Below, one piece after another: positions 1-9,154 of a stretch of DNA of 64,000 bases; position 1 is the stretch's first letter; every line of letters starts with the position of its first letter. The translations under genes were made by a program, and so were the position numbers. The stretch comes from Priestia filamentosa (GTDB taxonomy: Bacteria; Bacillota; Bacilli; Bacillales; Bacillaceae_H). The stretch spans positions 186,001-250,000 of the forward strand of contig NZ_FXAJ01000003.1 of the NCBI RefSeq assembly GCF_900177535.1. The letters run 5' to 3'. The notes below the pieces were generated by a model. It ran no database searches. It was not told the DNA's origin and saw nothing but the letters and a program-made list of their open reading frames with translations.

Positions 1-237
1 TAAAGCTAGGACGATAAAACCGCCGACTCCTGTTACTACACGGTGAGCAAGCTCAATGATAAGCTCAGGAGTAATATTACTTGGAATAAGCTCTCCGTGG
101 CAAAGTGGCCAAGAACGTCCACAGCCCATGCCAGATCCGGTCTTTGTTACGAGTGCCCCACCTAATAAAATAAACAACATCGCAAGTGTTGTAATAACAG
201 ATAATACTTTTAAACCGCGTTGCAAATTATTCACCAT
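1..237 (-). CDS. ctaA: Heme A synthase CtaA, N-terminal part (cut by window start)
   Basis: CtaA converts heme O to heme A in the membrane for the aa3 oxidase. The reverse strand encodes about 79 N-terminal residues: a first hydrophobic helix (about residues 11-29), then the [15 protein letters not shown] segment, a conserved Cys pair (GCG..WPLC) and a His in the ELAHR motif, all typical of Bacillus CtaA. The rest lies outside the window. The exact start is uncertain: ATG at 237, GTG at 234 and an upstream in-frame ATG at 243 are all possible, and the purine run sits very close to the first two. It is divergent from ctaB, the usual Bacillus arrangement. Confidence 0.93.
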   Translation of the reverse strand, partial: MVNNLQRGLKVLSVITTLAMLFILLGGALVTKTGSGMGCGRSWPLCHGELIPSNITPELIIELAHRVVTGVGGFIVLAL

Positions 238-741
238 CCTCATTGTCAATAGCATCTTTTGTTAAGTATGTTGTTGTGAAATGTTATAAAGGCGCTTCTT
301 TATCCTATCATAAATTCTTTTATGAAAAAGACAAGAAAAAAGGAAGAGGTGCAGGAAAAAAAACGTTTACCACAGAAATGTAAACTTATAGAAAATAGCT
401 AACTTTTAGCATGAAAGCGCTACAATTTGTGGTATGCTAAGAGAAAAGTATTAAAAACTCTCCAAGATTACGCTCGAGATTAGTCCTTTCACATATTCCA
501 TATCCATTTTAGAGGTTTTTATAGAAAACAATCAACAAGAGAATAAGGGATTTGTTTGTTTGACATAAAAAGTCCATATTTTTTTCATATTTCTTTCACA
601 ATTATCGACAAAACCGCACTAATCAACTTCCAATGTTAAAAATACTAAATTAGGCTCATATGTTTATAACCTTATAAAGAGCAAGATACACCTCTGTATA
701 GCCTGAAGTAGCTTTATGAGAGTCAAAAGGGGGGAGAGGAA
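238..741. promoter_or_regulatory. ctaA-ctaB divergent control region with candidate cre site
   Basis: About 500 bp without a gene separates ctaA from ctaB. It is very AT-rich. At 412-425 lies TGAAAGCGCTACAA, which fits the CcpA cre consensus TGWAANCGNTNWCA at 12 of 14 positions. Catabolite control of ctaBCDEF by CcpA is known in B. subtilis, so a cre here is reasonable, but this is inference. TTGTGAAA-like stretches near 272 and 596 could be ResD sites; they are too degenerate to call. No small ORF with a good ribosome site was found. Confidence 0.4.
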
Positions 742-1662
742 ATGGATTATTCCACAGAATCCGTATCATTGCCACCGCAGAATCCAGAAATTAAAACAAC
801 AGTTTGGCAAGAGTTTTTAACTGTTATTAAAATTGGCATCGTAAATTCAAGTATGCTCACTACATTTACAGGTTTTTGGCTTTCCCTCAAGTTTAATGAA
901 AAACCTTTTACTGAGCATCTAGACCTTGCTTTCTTCACCCTAGTAGGTTCAGCGTTTATTATTGCGGGATCTTGTAGCTTAAATAATTATATTGATCGAG
1001 ATATTGATCCTCTTATGAAAAGTAAACAAAAAAGACCAACTGTTACAGGTCGATTTCAACCTTTAACAGTATTACTTATTGGGCTTGGATTGACAGCAAC
1101 AGGACTTTTTATGCTGTTAGCTGCTCAAGTTATAGCCGCTCTTGTTGGAGTAGTCGGCATTTTTACATACATTTTTTTCTACACCATGTGGTCGAAACGT
1201 CGCTATACAACAAATACCATTATTGGTAGTATTTCAGGGGCTGTTCCTCCGTTAATAGGGTGGGGAGCTGTTGATCCTACATTAAGTCTTGAAGCCTGGA
1301 TTCTCTTTTTAATTTTATTCATTTGGCAGCCTCCCCATTTTTTTGCACTTGCCATTTTGCGAGCTGAAGAGTATAGAGCTGCTAAAGTTCCAATGTTACC
1401 TGTTGTTTATGGTAATAGACTAACAAAGCGACAAATGATTGTATGGATAACTTGTTTAATTCCGCTACCCTTTTATCTTTATGAGTTAGGCATAACATTC
1501 GTTGTTATTGCATCTATTTTAACAATAGGTTGGCTCTTAATAGGGGTAAGTTTATATTGGAAATTAAAAACTGAAAAATGGGCTAGAATCATGTTTGTTT
1601 ATTCTGTTAACTATGTCACGTTTCTTTTTATAAGTATGATTTTAGCTAGCTTCTTTACTTAA
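742..1662 (+). CDS. ctaB: Protoheme IX farnesyltransferase (heme O synthase) CtaB
   Basis: CtaB transfers a farnesyl group to protoheme to make heme O, the precursor of heme A for cytochrome aa3. The 306-residue protein is a UbiA-family polytopic membrane enzyme. The prenyl-diphosphate/Mg motif appears as NNYIDRDIDPLM followed by KRP (about residues 93-111), and a second Asp/Glu-rich loop occurs around RAEEYRAAKVPM. About eight or nine membrane helices are visible. The ATG at 742 follows a GGGGAGAGG ribosome site. It is the first gene of ctaBCDEF and divergent from ctaA. Length matches Bacillus CtaB. Confidence 0.96.
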   Translation: MDYSTESVSLPPQNPEIKTTVWQEFLTVIKIGIVNSSMLTTFTGFWLSLKFNEKPFTEHLDLAFFTLVGSAFIIAGSCSLNNYIDRDIDPLMKSKQKRPTVTGRFQPLTVLLIGLGLTATGLFMLLAAQVIAALVGVVGIFTYIFFYTMWSKRRYTTNTIIGSISGAVPPLIGWGAVDPTLSLEAWILFLILFIWQPPHFFALAILRAEEYRAAKVPMLPVVYGNRLTKRQMIVWITCLIPLPFYLYELGITFVVIASILTIGWLLIGVSLYWKLKTEKWARIMFVYSVNYVTFLFISMILASFFT

Positions 1663-1698
1663 TTTGTTTCTTCTTTACTTTTTATATAGAAGAATAGG

Positions 1699-1742
1699 AA
1701 GCGTTTTTGTAAAGGTTTAAGATTTTTTTAAAGAAAACGCTT
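1699..1742 (+). repeat. Inverted repeat between ctaB and ctaC
   Basis: AAGCGTTTT (1699-1707) and AAAACGCTT (1734-1742) form a perfect 9-bp stem with a 26-nt loop, followed by TTTAT. It could be a weak terminator/attenuator separating ctaB from ctaCDEF. The 3' arm also resembles a cre site (AGAAAACGCTTTTA, 12 of 14). The sequence alone does not decide between these roles. Confidence 0.45.
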
Positions 1743-1788
1743 TTATCTCGAAAGTTGATTTGAAAATAAAAGAATAGGGGGATAGAAC

Positions 1789-2844
1789 ATGGGAAAATGG
1801 CGCCTATTATCTTTGCTCAGTTTTGTTATCCTGTTTCTTTCTGGCTGTGGTGAGCCCTTTATATCAACGCTTACTCCAGCTGGTGAAGTAGCAGACGCAC
1901 AGTATGAACTTATGCTTTTAAGCACTGCCATTATGGTTCTAGTTGTTGTAGTTGTGACAGTTATTTTCATCTACGTTATTATTCGTTTTCGACGAAAAGG
2001 AAGAGAAAGCTATCTTCCAAGACAGGTAGAAGGAAATCATAAGCTAGAAATTTTGTGGACCGTTATTCCAATTTTACTGCTTGTTATTCTTGCTGTACCA
2101 ACTGTTTCATACACGTTCAAATTAGCAGACACAAGGGAAATGAAGAGCTCGAAAAATCCAGAAGATGCGGTAGTTGTAAACGTAAGAGCTAATTTATATT
2201 GGTGGGAATTTGAGTATAAGAATCAGAAGATTATTACTTCTCAAGACCTTGTTGTGCCAACAGACGAAAAAGTTTATTTTAATTTGCAAGCTTCAGATGT
2301 AAAGCACTCTTTTTGGATTCCAGCTGTAGGAGGCAAGCTTGATACAAATACAGATGGAACAAACAAGTTTTATTTAGAGTTCGACAGTAAGAGATCTAAA
2401 GAAGCAGGAAACGTATTTTATGGGAAATGTGCTGAACTTTGTGGACCTTCACATGCATTAATGGATTTTAAAGTAAAAGCGGTTGATAGAGAAAGTTTTG
2501 ATCAATGGGCTAAAGATCTAGCGAATACAAAACCTGAAGTAACAACAGCAGAAGCGAGCGCTGGAGAAGAAGTATTTAAGCAAAACTGTCTAAGCTGTCA
2601 CGCCGTTGATGCAGGAGATAAACGCCCTGCTGAAGCAAGAACAGCTCCAAATCTGGCGGGCTTTGCAGATCGAGAAAAGATTGCTGGTGTTTTAGATCAC
2701 AATGAAGAAAATCTGAAAAAATGGATTGAAAATCCAGAATCAGTTAAGCCAGGAAATAAAATGACAGGAACATATAAAGAATTAACTCCAGAACAAGTTG
2801 ATGAATTAACACAATACTTACAAACATTGAAGCTTAAAGAATAG
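1789..2844 (+). CDS. ctaC: Cytochrome c oxidase subunit II CtaC (fused cytochrome c domain)
   Basis: Subunit II of the caa3 oxidase takes electrons to the CuA centre. The 351-residue precursor starts with a lipoprotein signal with lipobox LSGC (Cys20), then two membrane helices (about 44-66 and 84-104). The cupredoxin domain carries the CuA ligands in CAELCGPSHALM. A C-terminal cytochrome c domain has the heme-attachment motif CLSCH and a likely axial Met (GNKMTG). This fusion makes the enzyme a caa3 type, as in B. subtilis. It is preceded by AGGGGGA at good spacing and followed closely by ctaD. Confidence 0.97.
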   Translation: MGKWRLLSLLSFVILFLSGCGEPFISTLTPAGEVADAQYELMLLSTAIMVLVVVVVTVIFIYVIIRFRRKGRESYLPRQVEGNHKLEILWTVIPILLLVILAVPTVSYTFKLADTREMKSSKNPEDAVVVNVRANLYWWEFEYKNQKIITSQDLVVPTDEKVYFNLQASDVKHSFWIPAVGGKLDTNTDGTNKFYLEFDSKRSKEAGNVFYGKCAELCGPSHALMDFKVKAVDRESFDQWAKDLANTKPEVTTAEASAGEEVFKQNCLSCHAVDAGDKRPAEARTAPNLAGFADREKIAGVLDHNEENLKKWIENPESVKPGNKMTGTYKELTPEQVDELTQYLQTLKLKE

Positions 2845-2876
2845 CACAATTCTAAAGTAAAGGAGGATGTTCACGC

Positions 2877-4739
2877 GTGAGTACATTAGCGAATACAAAA
2901 CCTAAGTCTGTTTTATGGGATTACTTAACAACGGTTGACCATAAAAAAATTGCCATTCTTTATTTAATTGCAGGCGGTTTTTTCTTTATTGTTGGTGGCA
3001 TTGAAGCAATGCTTATTCGTATTCAGCTTGCTATTCCTGAGAATACGTTTGTTGGAGCTGATACGTACAATGAGCTGATGACAATGCATGGCACCACAAT
3101 GATCTTTCTAGCTGCCATGCCACTTATATTTGCCCTTATGAATGCTGTTGTTCCTTTGCAAATTGGAGCGAGAGATGTTGCTTTTCCATTTTTAAATGCG
3201 CTTGGATTTTGGTTGTTTTTAATGGGTGGAATCTTTCTTAATCTTGGCTGGTTTTTAGGTGGAGCTCCTGATGCAGGATGGACGTCTTATGCATCTTTAT
3301 CCTTACACTCCCCTGGCCATGGTATTGATTTTTATACGCTTGGTTTACAGATTTCTGGGGCAGGAACGCTCATTGGCGGGATTAACTTCTTAGTTACAAT
3401 CATTAATATGCGTGCTCCTGGCATGACATATATGAGGATGCCTCTTTTTACATGGACCGTTTTTGTTGCTTCGGCCCTCATTTTATTTGCTTTTCCACCG
3501 CTTACTGTCGGCATTTTTCTTATGATTTTTGATCGCCTTTTTGGTGCTAATTTCTTTGATCCGACCCTTGGTGGAAATACAATTATTTGGGAGCACCTTT
3601 TCTGGATATTTGGTCACCCTGAAGTGTATATTCTTATACTTCCTGCATTTGGTGTTTTTTCAGAAGTGTTTGCAACGTTTTCAAGAAAACGTCTTTTTGG
3701 ATATACCTCAATGGTATTTGCCATTGTGCTTATTGGATTTTTAGGATTTATGGTATGGGTTCACCATATGTTCACAACAGGACTTGGTCCAATTGCAAAC
3801 GCAATCTTTGCTGTTGCAACAATGGCGATTGCTGTGCCAACCGGAATTAAAATCTTCAACTGGCTTTTGACGATGTGGGGCGGAAGTATTTCATTTACAA
3901 CGCCAATGCTTTACGCTGTTTCATTTATTCCTTCGTTCGTTTTAGGAGGCGTAACAGGAATCATGCTTGCAGCTGCTCCTGCTGACTACCAATATCACGA
4001 TACATACTTCGTTGTTGCTCACTTCCATTACGTGATTGTTGGTGGTGTTGTGCTTGGTCTTCTAGCTGGTGTTACCTACTGGTGGCCGAAAATGTTTGGG
4101 AAAATACTTGACGAGAAACTTGGAAAAATTACATTCTGGTTATTTTCAATTGGTTTTCACCTTACGTTCTTTATTCAGCATTTTGTTGGATTAATGGGAA
4201 TGCCACGCCGAGTATGGACATTTTTAGATGGTCAAGGGTGGAATACAGCAAACTTAATCAGCTCAATTGGTGCTGTGTTTATGGCTGTTGCTGTGCTTGT
4301 TTTAGTGATTAATATCATTAAAACGAGCATAAGCAAACAACAAGTAGATGGCGATGCATGGGGAGACGGCCGAACGCTTGAATGGGCTATTCCATCTCCA
4401 CCGCCTGAATATAATTTTAAGCAAACACCTCTTGTTCGTGGTCTTGATCCATTGTGGATTGAGAAAATGGAAGGAAGAAAGGAAATCCTTCCAGCTGAGC
4501 CAGTCGGAGATATTCATATGCCAAATGGCTCTATCTTACCGCTTTTAATGTCCCTTGGATTGTTTATTGCGGCAATTGGATTTCTTTATCGTAATGACTA
4601 TGCTTGGGGAGATCCGATTGGAGCAGGAGGGTTATTTATTACATTCGCTTCTATGTTTTTAAGATCTTGGATTGATGATCATGGCTATCACATTCATAAA
4701 GAAGAGCTTCTAGATGAAGATGAAAAGGAGGTTAAATAA
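2877..4739 (+). CDS. ctaD: Cytochrome c oxidase subunit I CtaD
   Basis: Catalytic subunit with heme a and the heme a3/CuB centre; it reduces oxygen and pumps protons. The 620-residue, roughly 14-helix protein shows HGTTM (heme a ligand), GHPEVYILILPAFG (CuB His and the cross-linked Tyr), VHHMF (two further CuB His) and VAHFHYV (heme ligands). The length is that of Bacillus CtaD, which has extra C-terminal helices. The start is GTG at 2877, seven bases after AAAGGAGG. The stop directly abuts the start of ctaE. Confidence 0.97.
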   Translation: MSTLANTKPKSVLWDYLTTVDHKKIAILYLIAGGFFFIVGGIEAMLIRIQLAIPENTFVGADTYNELMTMHGTTMIFLAAMPLIFALMNAVVPLQIGARDVAFPFLNALGFWLFLMGGIFLNLGWFLGGAPDAGWTSYASLSLHSPGHGIDFYTLGLQISGAGTLIGGINFLVTIINMRAPGMTYMRMPLFTWTVFVASALILFAFPPLTVGIFLMIFDRLFGANFFDPTLGGNTIIWEHLFWIFGHPEVYILILPAFGVFSEVFATFSRKRLFGYTSMVFAIVLIGFLGFMVWVHHMFTTGLGPIANAIFAVATMAIAVPTGIKIFNWLLTMWGGSISFTTPMLYAVSFIPSFVLGGVTGIMLAAAPADYQYHDTYFVVAHFHYVIVGGVVLGLLAGVTYWWPKMFGKILDEKLGKITFWLFSIGFHLTFFIQHFVGLMGMPRRVWTFLDGQGWNTANLISSIGAVFMAVAVLVLVINIIKTSISKQQVDGDAWGDGRTLEWAIPSPPPEYNFKQTPLVRGLDPLWIEKMEGRKEILPAEPVGDIHMPNGSILPLLMSLGLFIAAIGFLYRNDYAWGDPIGAGGLFITFASMFLRSWIDDHGYHIHKEELLDEDEKEVK

Positions 4740-5363
4740 TTGAGCGCAGAGGAAAAGTTAACAAGAGAAAATTTCCCTGAATCTCCTGAAAAAGCAACGC
4801 TAGAAGGTAAGAACAAGTTTTTAGGATTTTGGCTCTTTCTTGGCGGAGAGACCGTTTTGTTTGCTTCTTTATTTGCGACATACTTGGCTCTAAAGGATTC
4901 CAATGCTGGAGGAGCAACATCTCAAGATTTATTTGAGCTTCCAATTGTATTTATTGCCACAATGTTGTTATTAACAAGCAGTTTAACAAGCGTATACGCG
5001 ATTTATCATATGAAAAACTTCCAATATCGTAAAATGCAGGTTTGGTTTATTATTACAATTTTACTTGGAGCGGGATTTTTGGCACTTGAAATTTATGAAT
5101 TCAATCACTATGTACATGAGTTTGAGTTTACATTTAAAAGCAGCGCATTTGGATCTGCTTTTTATACGCTTGTTGGCTTTCATGGAGGGCACGTTGCGGT
5201 TGGGTTAAGCTGGTTTATTACCCTTTTAATTCGCAATGGAAGAAGAGGGTTAAGCTTATACAATGCGCCTAAATTCTATGTCGCAAGTCTTTATTGGCAT
5301 TTTATCGATGTTGTCTGGGTCTTTATTTTCACAGTCGTATATTTAATGGGAATGGTGGGATAA
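4740..5363 (+). CDS. ctaE: Cytochrome c oxidase subunit III CtaE
   Basis: Subunit III stabilises the oxidase core. The 207-residue membrane protein has five predicted helices and the family motifs GFHGGHV and YWHFIDVVWVFIF. The start is TTG at 4740, immediately after the ctaD stop, with AAGGAGG inside the ctaD end, so translation is probably coupled. It sits in the usual order between ctaD and ctaF. Confidence 0.96.
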   Translation: MSAEEKLTRENFPESPEKATLEGKNKFLGFWLFLGGETVLFASLFATYLALKDSNAGGATSQDLFELPIVFIATMLLLTSSLTSVYAIYHMKNFQYRKMQVWFIITILLGAGFLALEIYEFNHYVHEFEFTFKSSAFGSAFYTLVGFHGGHVAVGLSWFITLLIRNGRRGLSLYNAPKFYVASLYWHFIDVVWVFIFTVVYLMGMVG

Positions 5364-5366
5364 AAC

Positions 5367-5693
5367 ATGACGACAGAAGAAAAAAATGTAAGAGGGGATT
5401 GGGAATATCGCCTTAAGAAAAACAGGGATGAGATGAAAATGCAAGTTGTCTCTTTTTCCCTTATGCTTTTTTTAACATTAGTAGCTTTTTTTGCGGTCTC
5501 CTATGATAAATACTCCGCTTGGTTTATCGTACCGTTTATTTTATTGCTTGGTGTTGTGCAAGTGGTCTTTCAACTTTACTATTTTATGCATATGAGTCAT
5601 AGAGGTCATGGAACAGCAGCATTCTTTTTGTACTCAGGTGTTTTGGTTGCTTTCTTAACAGTACTGACATTTTTAACGATTGTTTGGATTTGA
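5367..5693 (+). CDS. ctaF: Cytochrome c oxidase subunit IV CtaF
   Basis: Small subunit of the caa3 oxidase, needed for assembly or stability. It has 108 residues with three hydrophobic helices and the FQLYYFMHMSHRG stretch typical of Bacillus CtaF/QoxD-type subunits. It begins three bases after ctaE. An intrinsic terminator follows, so it ends the oxidase structural operon. Confidence 0.94.
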   Translation: MTTEEKNVRGDWEYRLKKNRDEMKMQVVSFSLMLFLTLVAFFAVSYDKYSAWFIVPFILLLGVVQVVFQLYYFMHMSHRGHGTAAFFLYSGVLVAFLTVLTFLTIVWI

Positions 5694-5701
5694 AACTACA
5701 A

Positions 5702-5730
5702 AAGGGATCAGCAGTATGCTGATCCTTTTC
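5702..5730 (+). terminator. Terminator after ctaF
   Basis: A hairpin with arms GGATCAGCA and TGCTGATCC, a three-base loop and a following T run lies between ctaF and ctaG. ctaG may still be read by partial read-through. Confidence 0.8.
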
Positions 5731-5760
5731 TAACATTTATGCAGAGAAAGGAGAAAGAAC

Positions 5761-6675
5761 ATGGCTAATCTTGATATATTTGGTTTTCGCGCGCTTTTTA
5801 GTCCTTATTTCTTTCTGTTTCTTGTTTTTATTACTCTTCTTTATTTTCTCATAGTCAATAAGGGCTACAGTCAATTTGAGAAAGGGAAAAAAACTTCATG
5901 GCAGACGAAAATGTTTTTTGTACTAGCAATTGTTACGCTATATATTATTAAAGGAAGTCCAGTTGACCTTCTAAGTCATCTTATTTTTAGTGCTCATATG
6001 ACGCAAATGGCTCTTTTATATTTAGTTGTGCCTCCTCTTTTTATTCTTGGTATTCCATCATGGGGATTTGAAGCGGTGCTATTTAATAAACGGGTTAAAC
6101 CGCTCTTTTCATTTGCTACAAAACCGCTTATTTCTCTGATATTATTCAATGGTGCTTTTTCGTTTTATCATCTTCCTCTTATCTTTGATTTTGTAAAAAC
6201 AAATGCTTTTATACATGGCAGTGTAACAAGTTTTCTTTTTGTATCTTCTTTTTGCATGTGGTGGCCTCTTATGAATAAAGTAAATGAAAATGACATGTCA
6301 GGGATTAAGAAAATAGGTTATATTTTTGCTAATGGGGTTTTACTGACGCCTGCATGCGCGCTTATTATTTTTGCAGATACTCCGCTTTACGAGACATATA
6401 CCTCTCCTGATGCATGGTTACAGGCAATGTCGCTTTGTGTGCCAGTGGATATGTTAGGTTCATTAAATATATCAGGTCCAGAAATGTTTAATACGCTTCC
6501 GCCATTAGAAGATCAACAGCTTGGTGGAGTTTTGATGAAAATTATTCAAGAAATTGTATACGGTTCTATTTTAGCGTACGTCTTTTTTGGATGGGCACGA
6601 AGAGAGCGAGCAAAAGATGCGATCTCACCGCTTCCCGACGATTTTTCCCCCTCTGAGCATATTGTGAATAAATAG
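5761..6675 (+). CDS. ctaG: Cytochrome c oxidase assembly factor CtaG
   Basis: CtaG of the Bacillus type is a polytopic membrane protein needed for active caa3 oxidase, probably in copper delivery to CuB. The 304-residue protein shows about seven helices, with His residues in helices (SHLIFSAHMTQM, HLPLIFDF) that could bind copper. The family is unrelated to mitochondrial Cox11-type CtaG. The ATG follows AAAGGAG. Its place after ctaF is standard. Confidence 0.93.
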   Translation: MANLDIFGFRALFSPYFFLFLVFITLLYFLIVNKGYSQFEKGKKTSWQTKMFFVLAIVTLYIIKGSPVDLLSHLIFSAHMTQMALLYLVVPPLFILGIPSWGFEAVLFNKRVKPLFSFATKPLISLILFNGAFSFYHLPLIFDFVKTNAFIHGSVTSFLFVSSFCMWWPLMNKVNENDMSGIKKIGYIFANGVLLTPACALIIFADTPLYETYTSPDAWLQAMSLCVPVDMLGSLNISGPEMFNTLPPLEDQQLGGVLMKIIQEIVYGSILAYVFFGWARRERAKDAISPLPDDFSPSEHIVNK

Positions 6676-6739
6676 AAACATTTGAAAGTCATTCTACCTC
6701 GCTTTACAATATAAAGGAAAAGCAAAGGGGGAAGAAAAG

Positions 6740-7894
6740 GTGAATGTAGAAAAACTAATAGATGAGAGAGATTTTAAAAAATCAATTGAGCTATCTGATT
6801 ATGCTTTTCAGCGGGGATTTACAGAGGAAGAGAAAAAACTTCGTCTTCAAAGAATGCAGGAAAACTTAGTGCTCGGCATCAAAAAAGAAGAAGAACTTGC
6901 AGCAAATCTCCAAATCCTTTCATCAGAAGTATGCATAAATGGGGAATATTATTCGATGGGAGGCATTGCAAGCGTTGGGTCTTATCCAGAACATCGACGT
7001 GGAGGACTTGTTACAAAGCTTTTGGAAGCTTCATTTGTAGAGATGAGGAAAATGGGCCAAGTTATTTCTTATCTTCATCCATTTAAAGTAAGTTTCTATC
7101 GCAAATATGGATACGAAGTTTTTGTAGACGAAAAACAGTATACAATTGAAAACGTTGATCTTAAACGCTTCCAAGAAGGAGAAGGATGTATTGTACGACT
7201 TTCTTTTGAAGAAAGTTTGCCAGCACTTCAGTTTTTATATGCAAAAATGCAAAATCACTATAGCGGAACATTAAACAGAACAGAGAAGTGGTGGAGAGAG
7301 AGGATTTATAAAGAAGGAGATTACTACATAGTATGCAAAAATAAGGATGATCAAGATGAAGGGTATCTCCGCTATGAAATCAACAACCGTACTATGATTG
7401 TACATGAGTATGTAAGCATAACCGTAGAAGCTAAAAAGTCTATATGGAATTTTATTTGTCAACATGATTCAATGGTTGATAAAGTCACAATTAAAGCAGC
7501 GAAGAATGATATCCTTGCTCACCTTTTGGATAATCCTCGTATTGAACAAAAAATATGGCCGTATTTTATGGCCCGAATTATAGATGTGGAAAAGTTTCTA
7601 TCTCTTTACAAGCTCAGCATGAAAAGGGACCTTCTTTTGAACGTTCAGGATAGTTCGGCTCCATGGAATGAGGGAACTTATGCTATTTCTCACGGGAAAG
7701 TGAAGAAACTGAAAGATGGAGAGCAAGGAGGATTAAAGCTTTCTGTTGGGCCTTTAACTGCGATTCTGCTAGGGTATATAACACCAATAGACCTTTATTA
7801 TGGAGGACAGATTCACGGTGATATTTCAGATGTGGAAGCGCTACAAGAAGCAGTAAAAAACGTGAAACCAACTTATTTTCCGGACTTCTTCTAA
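6740..7894 (+). CDS. GNAT acetyltransferase of the Eis/SCP2 type
   Basis: A 384-residue protein with an N-terminal GNAT fold (acetyl-CoA motif region SVGSYPEHRRGGLVTKLL, about residues 78-95), a second GNAT-like domain and a C-terminal SCP2-like domain ending in PTYFPDFF. This layout is that of the Eis-type N-acetyltransferases. The substrate is unknown; relatives acetylate aminoglycosides or lysines of proteins, but nothing here fixes this. GTG start at 6740 after AAGGGGGAAG. It stands alone between ctaG and a convergent YugN-like gene. Confidence 0.85.
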   Translation: MNVEKLIDERDFKKSIELSDYAFQRGFTEEEKKLRLQRMQENLVLGIKKEEELAANLQILSSEVCINGEYYSMGGIASVGSYPEHRRGGLVTKLLEASFVEMRKMGQVISYLHPFKVSFYRKYGYEVFVDEKQYTIENVDLKRFQEGEGCIVRLSFEESLPALQFLYAKMQNHYSGTLNRTEKWWRERIYKEGDYYIVCKNKDDQDEGYLRYEINNRTMIVHEYVSITVEAKKSIWNFICQHDSMVDKVTIKAAKNDILAHLLDNPRIEQKIWPYFMARIIDVEKFLSLYKLSMKRDLLLNVQDSSAPWNEGTYAISHGKVKKLKDGEQGGLKLSVGPLTAILLGYITPIDLYYGGQIHGDISDVEALQEAVKNVKPTYFPDFF

Positions 7895-7897
7895 AAT

Positions 7898-7935
7898 AAA
7901 AAAGACGAAAGAGTTTAAACTCTTTCGTCTTTTTT
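7898..7935. terminator. Bidirectional terminator between acetyltransferase and YugN-like gene
   Basis: A long perfect inverted repeat (arms A6-GACGAAAGAG and its complement) has A runs on one side and T runs on the other. It serves both convergent genes and overlaps the last codons of the YugN-like gene. Confidence 0.9.
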
Positions 7936-8295
7936 ACTTTGTTGTAAACTTCCAAGTTCGCCTTCAATATCAAGAAGCAGTGATTCACATTGTTCGACAA
8001 GATGAGCAGGAAATGTTTCGCCTTCACCGTATTCCACTCCGTGTGGATAATAATGTTTACCAAGAAGAGGATTTAAAAGTTGTAAAGTTGCTTTATGTGC
8101 CCCTACATCGCCTTCAATCACAAAAGCTTGGACGCGCAAGTAGTACGTATCAGATTGAATCTCAAATTTTCGATCGTATGTAACACGTTCATAATCCCAG
8201 CCCTCTGCTCGAATAAGACCGTGCTTTTCCATGATGTAATCAAGGCGATCAAGTGGAGCGGTTAGACCATCGAAATCAACTTGTTCAAAACGCAA
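7915..8295 (-). CDS. YugN-like family protein
   Basis: A soluble 126-residue protein of the YugN family, whose function is unknown. The sequence has an N-terminal alternating beta pattern, a YDRKFE..DTYYLRVQAF core and a GKHYYPHGVEYGE motif. The start is TTG at 8295, seven bases after AAGGAGTG. Its location next to a CBS gene and a CAP gene matches the ylbA-ylbB-ylbC order beside the cta genes in B. subtilis, so it may be the YlbA counterpart. This is a positional inference. Confidence 0.8.
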   Translation of the reverse strand: MRFEQVDFDGLTAPLDRLDYIMEKHGLIRAEGWDYERVTYDRKFEIQSDTYYLRVQAFVIEGDVGAHKATLQLLNPLLGKHYYPHGVEYGEGETFPAHLVEQCESLLLDIEGELGSLQQSKKDERV

Positions 8296-8421
8296 AAGAC
8301 TTCACTCCTTTTTATCAAACATATTCTTTTCTTAATCATAGTATGTATGGAAAAAACTTTCAATGAAAACGTTCTCTTTATAGATATTTTTTTCAAAAAA
8401 ACAACGTACATAAGGTGAAAG

Positions 8422-8447
8422 ATTTAACTCATACTAACTACGGGAAG
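8422..8447 (+). promoter_or_regulatory. Candidate SigB-type promoter for the CBS gene
   Basis: ATTTAA (8422-8427), a 14-base spacer and GGGAAG (8442-8447) resemble the general-stress SigB consensus GTTTAA-N12-15-GGGWAW. It is 69 bases ahead of the CBS-domain gene. No convincing SigA promoter is nearer. Confidence 0.35.
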
Positions 8448-8515
8448 AGGTTCCTAATCGTTTTAGAAAGCTTGGAATTTTCCTGAAAAAACAACGAGAA
8501 GCGAGGAGAAAACGA

Positions 8516-8938
8516 ATGGAAACTGTACGCGATATTATGAGTCATCATACGGACTGCTGTACAACTCAAGATAACATCTATGAAGTAGCTGTAAAGATGA
8601 AAGAACTAAATGTTGGAGCTATCCCTATTCTTGACGGAAATAATCTTGTAGGGCTAATTACAGACCGTGACTTAGCAATTCGGGCGATAGCTGAAAAAAG
8701 ACCAAATTCTTCTCAAGTTACAGATGTTATGAGTCCTAATTTAGTAACAGTAACACCAAACGATTCATTAGAAAAAGCAGTTTCTTTGATGGCAGAGCAT
8801 CAAGTTCGTCGTCTACCTGTTGTAGATAGCAACAAGCTTGCAGGAATTGTTTCATTAGGAGACATAGCATTAAATCAGTACTCAAACGAAAAAGCAGGTT
8901 TAGCGCTTGTAGAAATTTCGAAAGAACTAAACTTTTAA
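8516..8938 (+). CDS. ylbB: CBS-domain pair protein (YlbB-like)
   Basis: A 140-residue protein made of two CBS motifs: the first about residues 7-60 (ends LVGLITDRDLAIRA), the second about 70-125 (VRRLPVVDSNKLAGIVSLGDIAL). CBS pairs bind adenosyl nucleotides and act as energy or stress sensors; no catalytic domain is attached. It lies in the position of B. subtilis ylbB. A GCGAGGAG ribosome site precedes the ATG. Its ligand is unknown. Confidence 0.88.
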   Translation: METVRDIMSHHTDCCTTQDNIYEVAVKMKELNVGAIPILDGNNLVGLITDRDLAIRAIAEKRPNSSQVTDVMSPNLVTVTPNDSLEKAVSLMAEHQVRRLPVVDSNKLAGIVSLGDIALNQYSNEKAGLALVEISKELNF

Positions 8939-8952
8939 AAAACCGAACCAGT

Positions 8953-8985
8953 GAGCGACAGAAAATATCTGTCGCTCTTATTTTG
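8953..8985 (+). terminator. Terminator after the CBS gene
   Basis: GAGCGACAGA and TCTGTCGCTC form a 10-bp hairpin followed by a T-rich tract. Confidence 0.85.
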
Positions 8986-9154
8986 TAACACGTTTTTAAA
9001 AAGCTAAGAAGGTTATAATAAGAAATATTCACTGTTTTAAAAGGGAGAATAAAAGCACAAAACATAAAAAGAATGTATGATACATAATAAGAGTGAAATA
9101 ATAGGCTGTTGAACATACATGATATATTAGTGTAGATAGAGAGAAGGTGGAAAG

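Noticed and set aside
7683-8063. 126-codon reverse frame across the acetyltransferase end and YugN-like gene
   Set aside because: It crosses a bidirectional terminator and overlaps two well-supported genes; no ribosome site.
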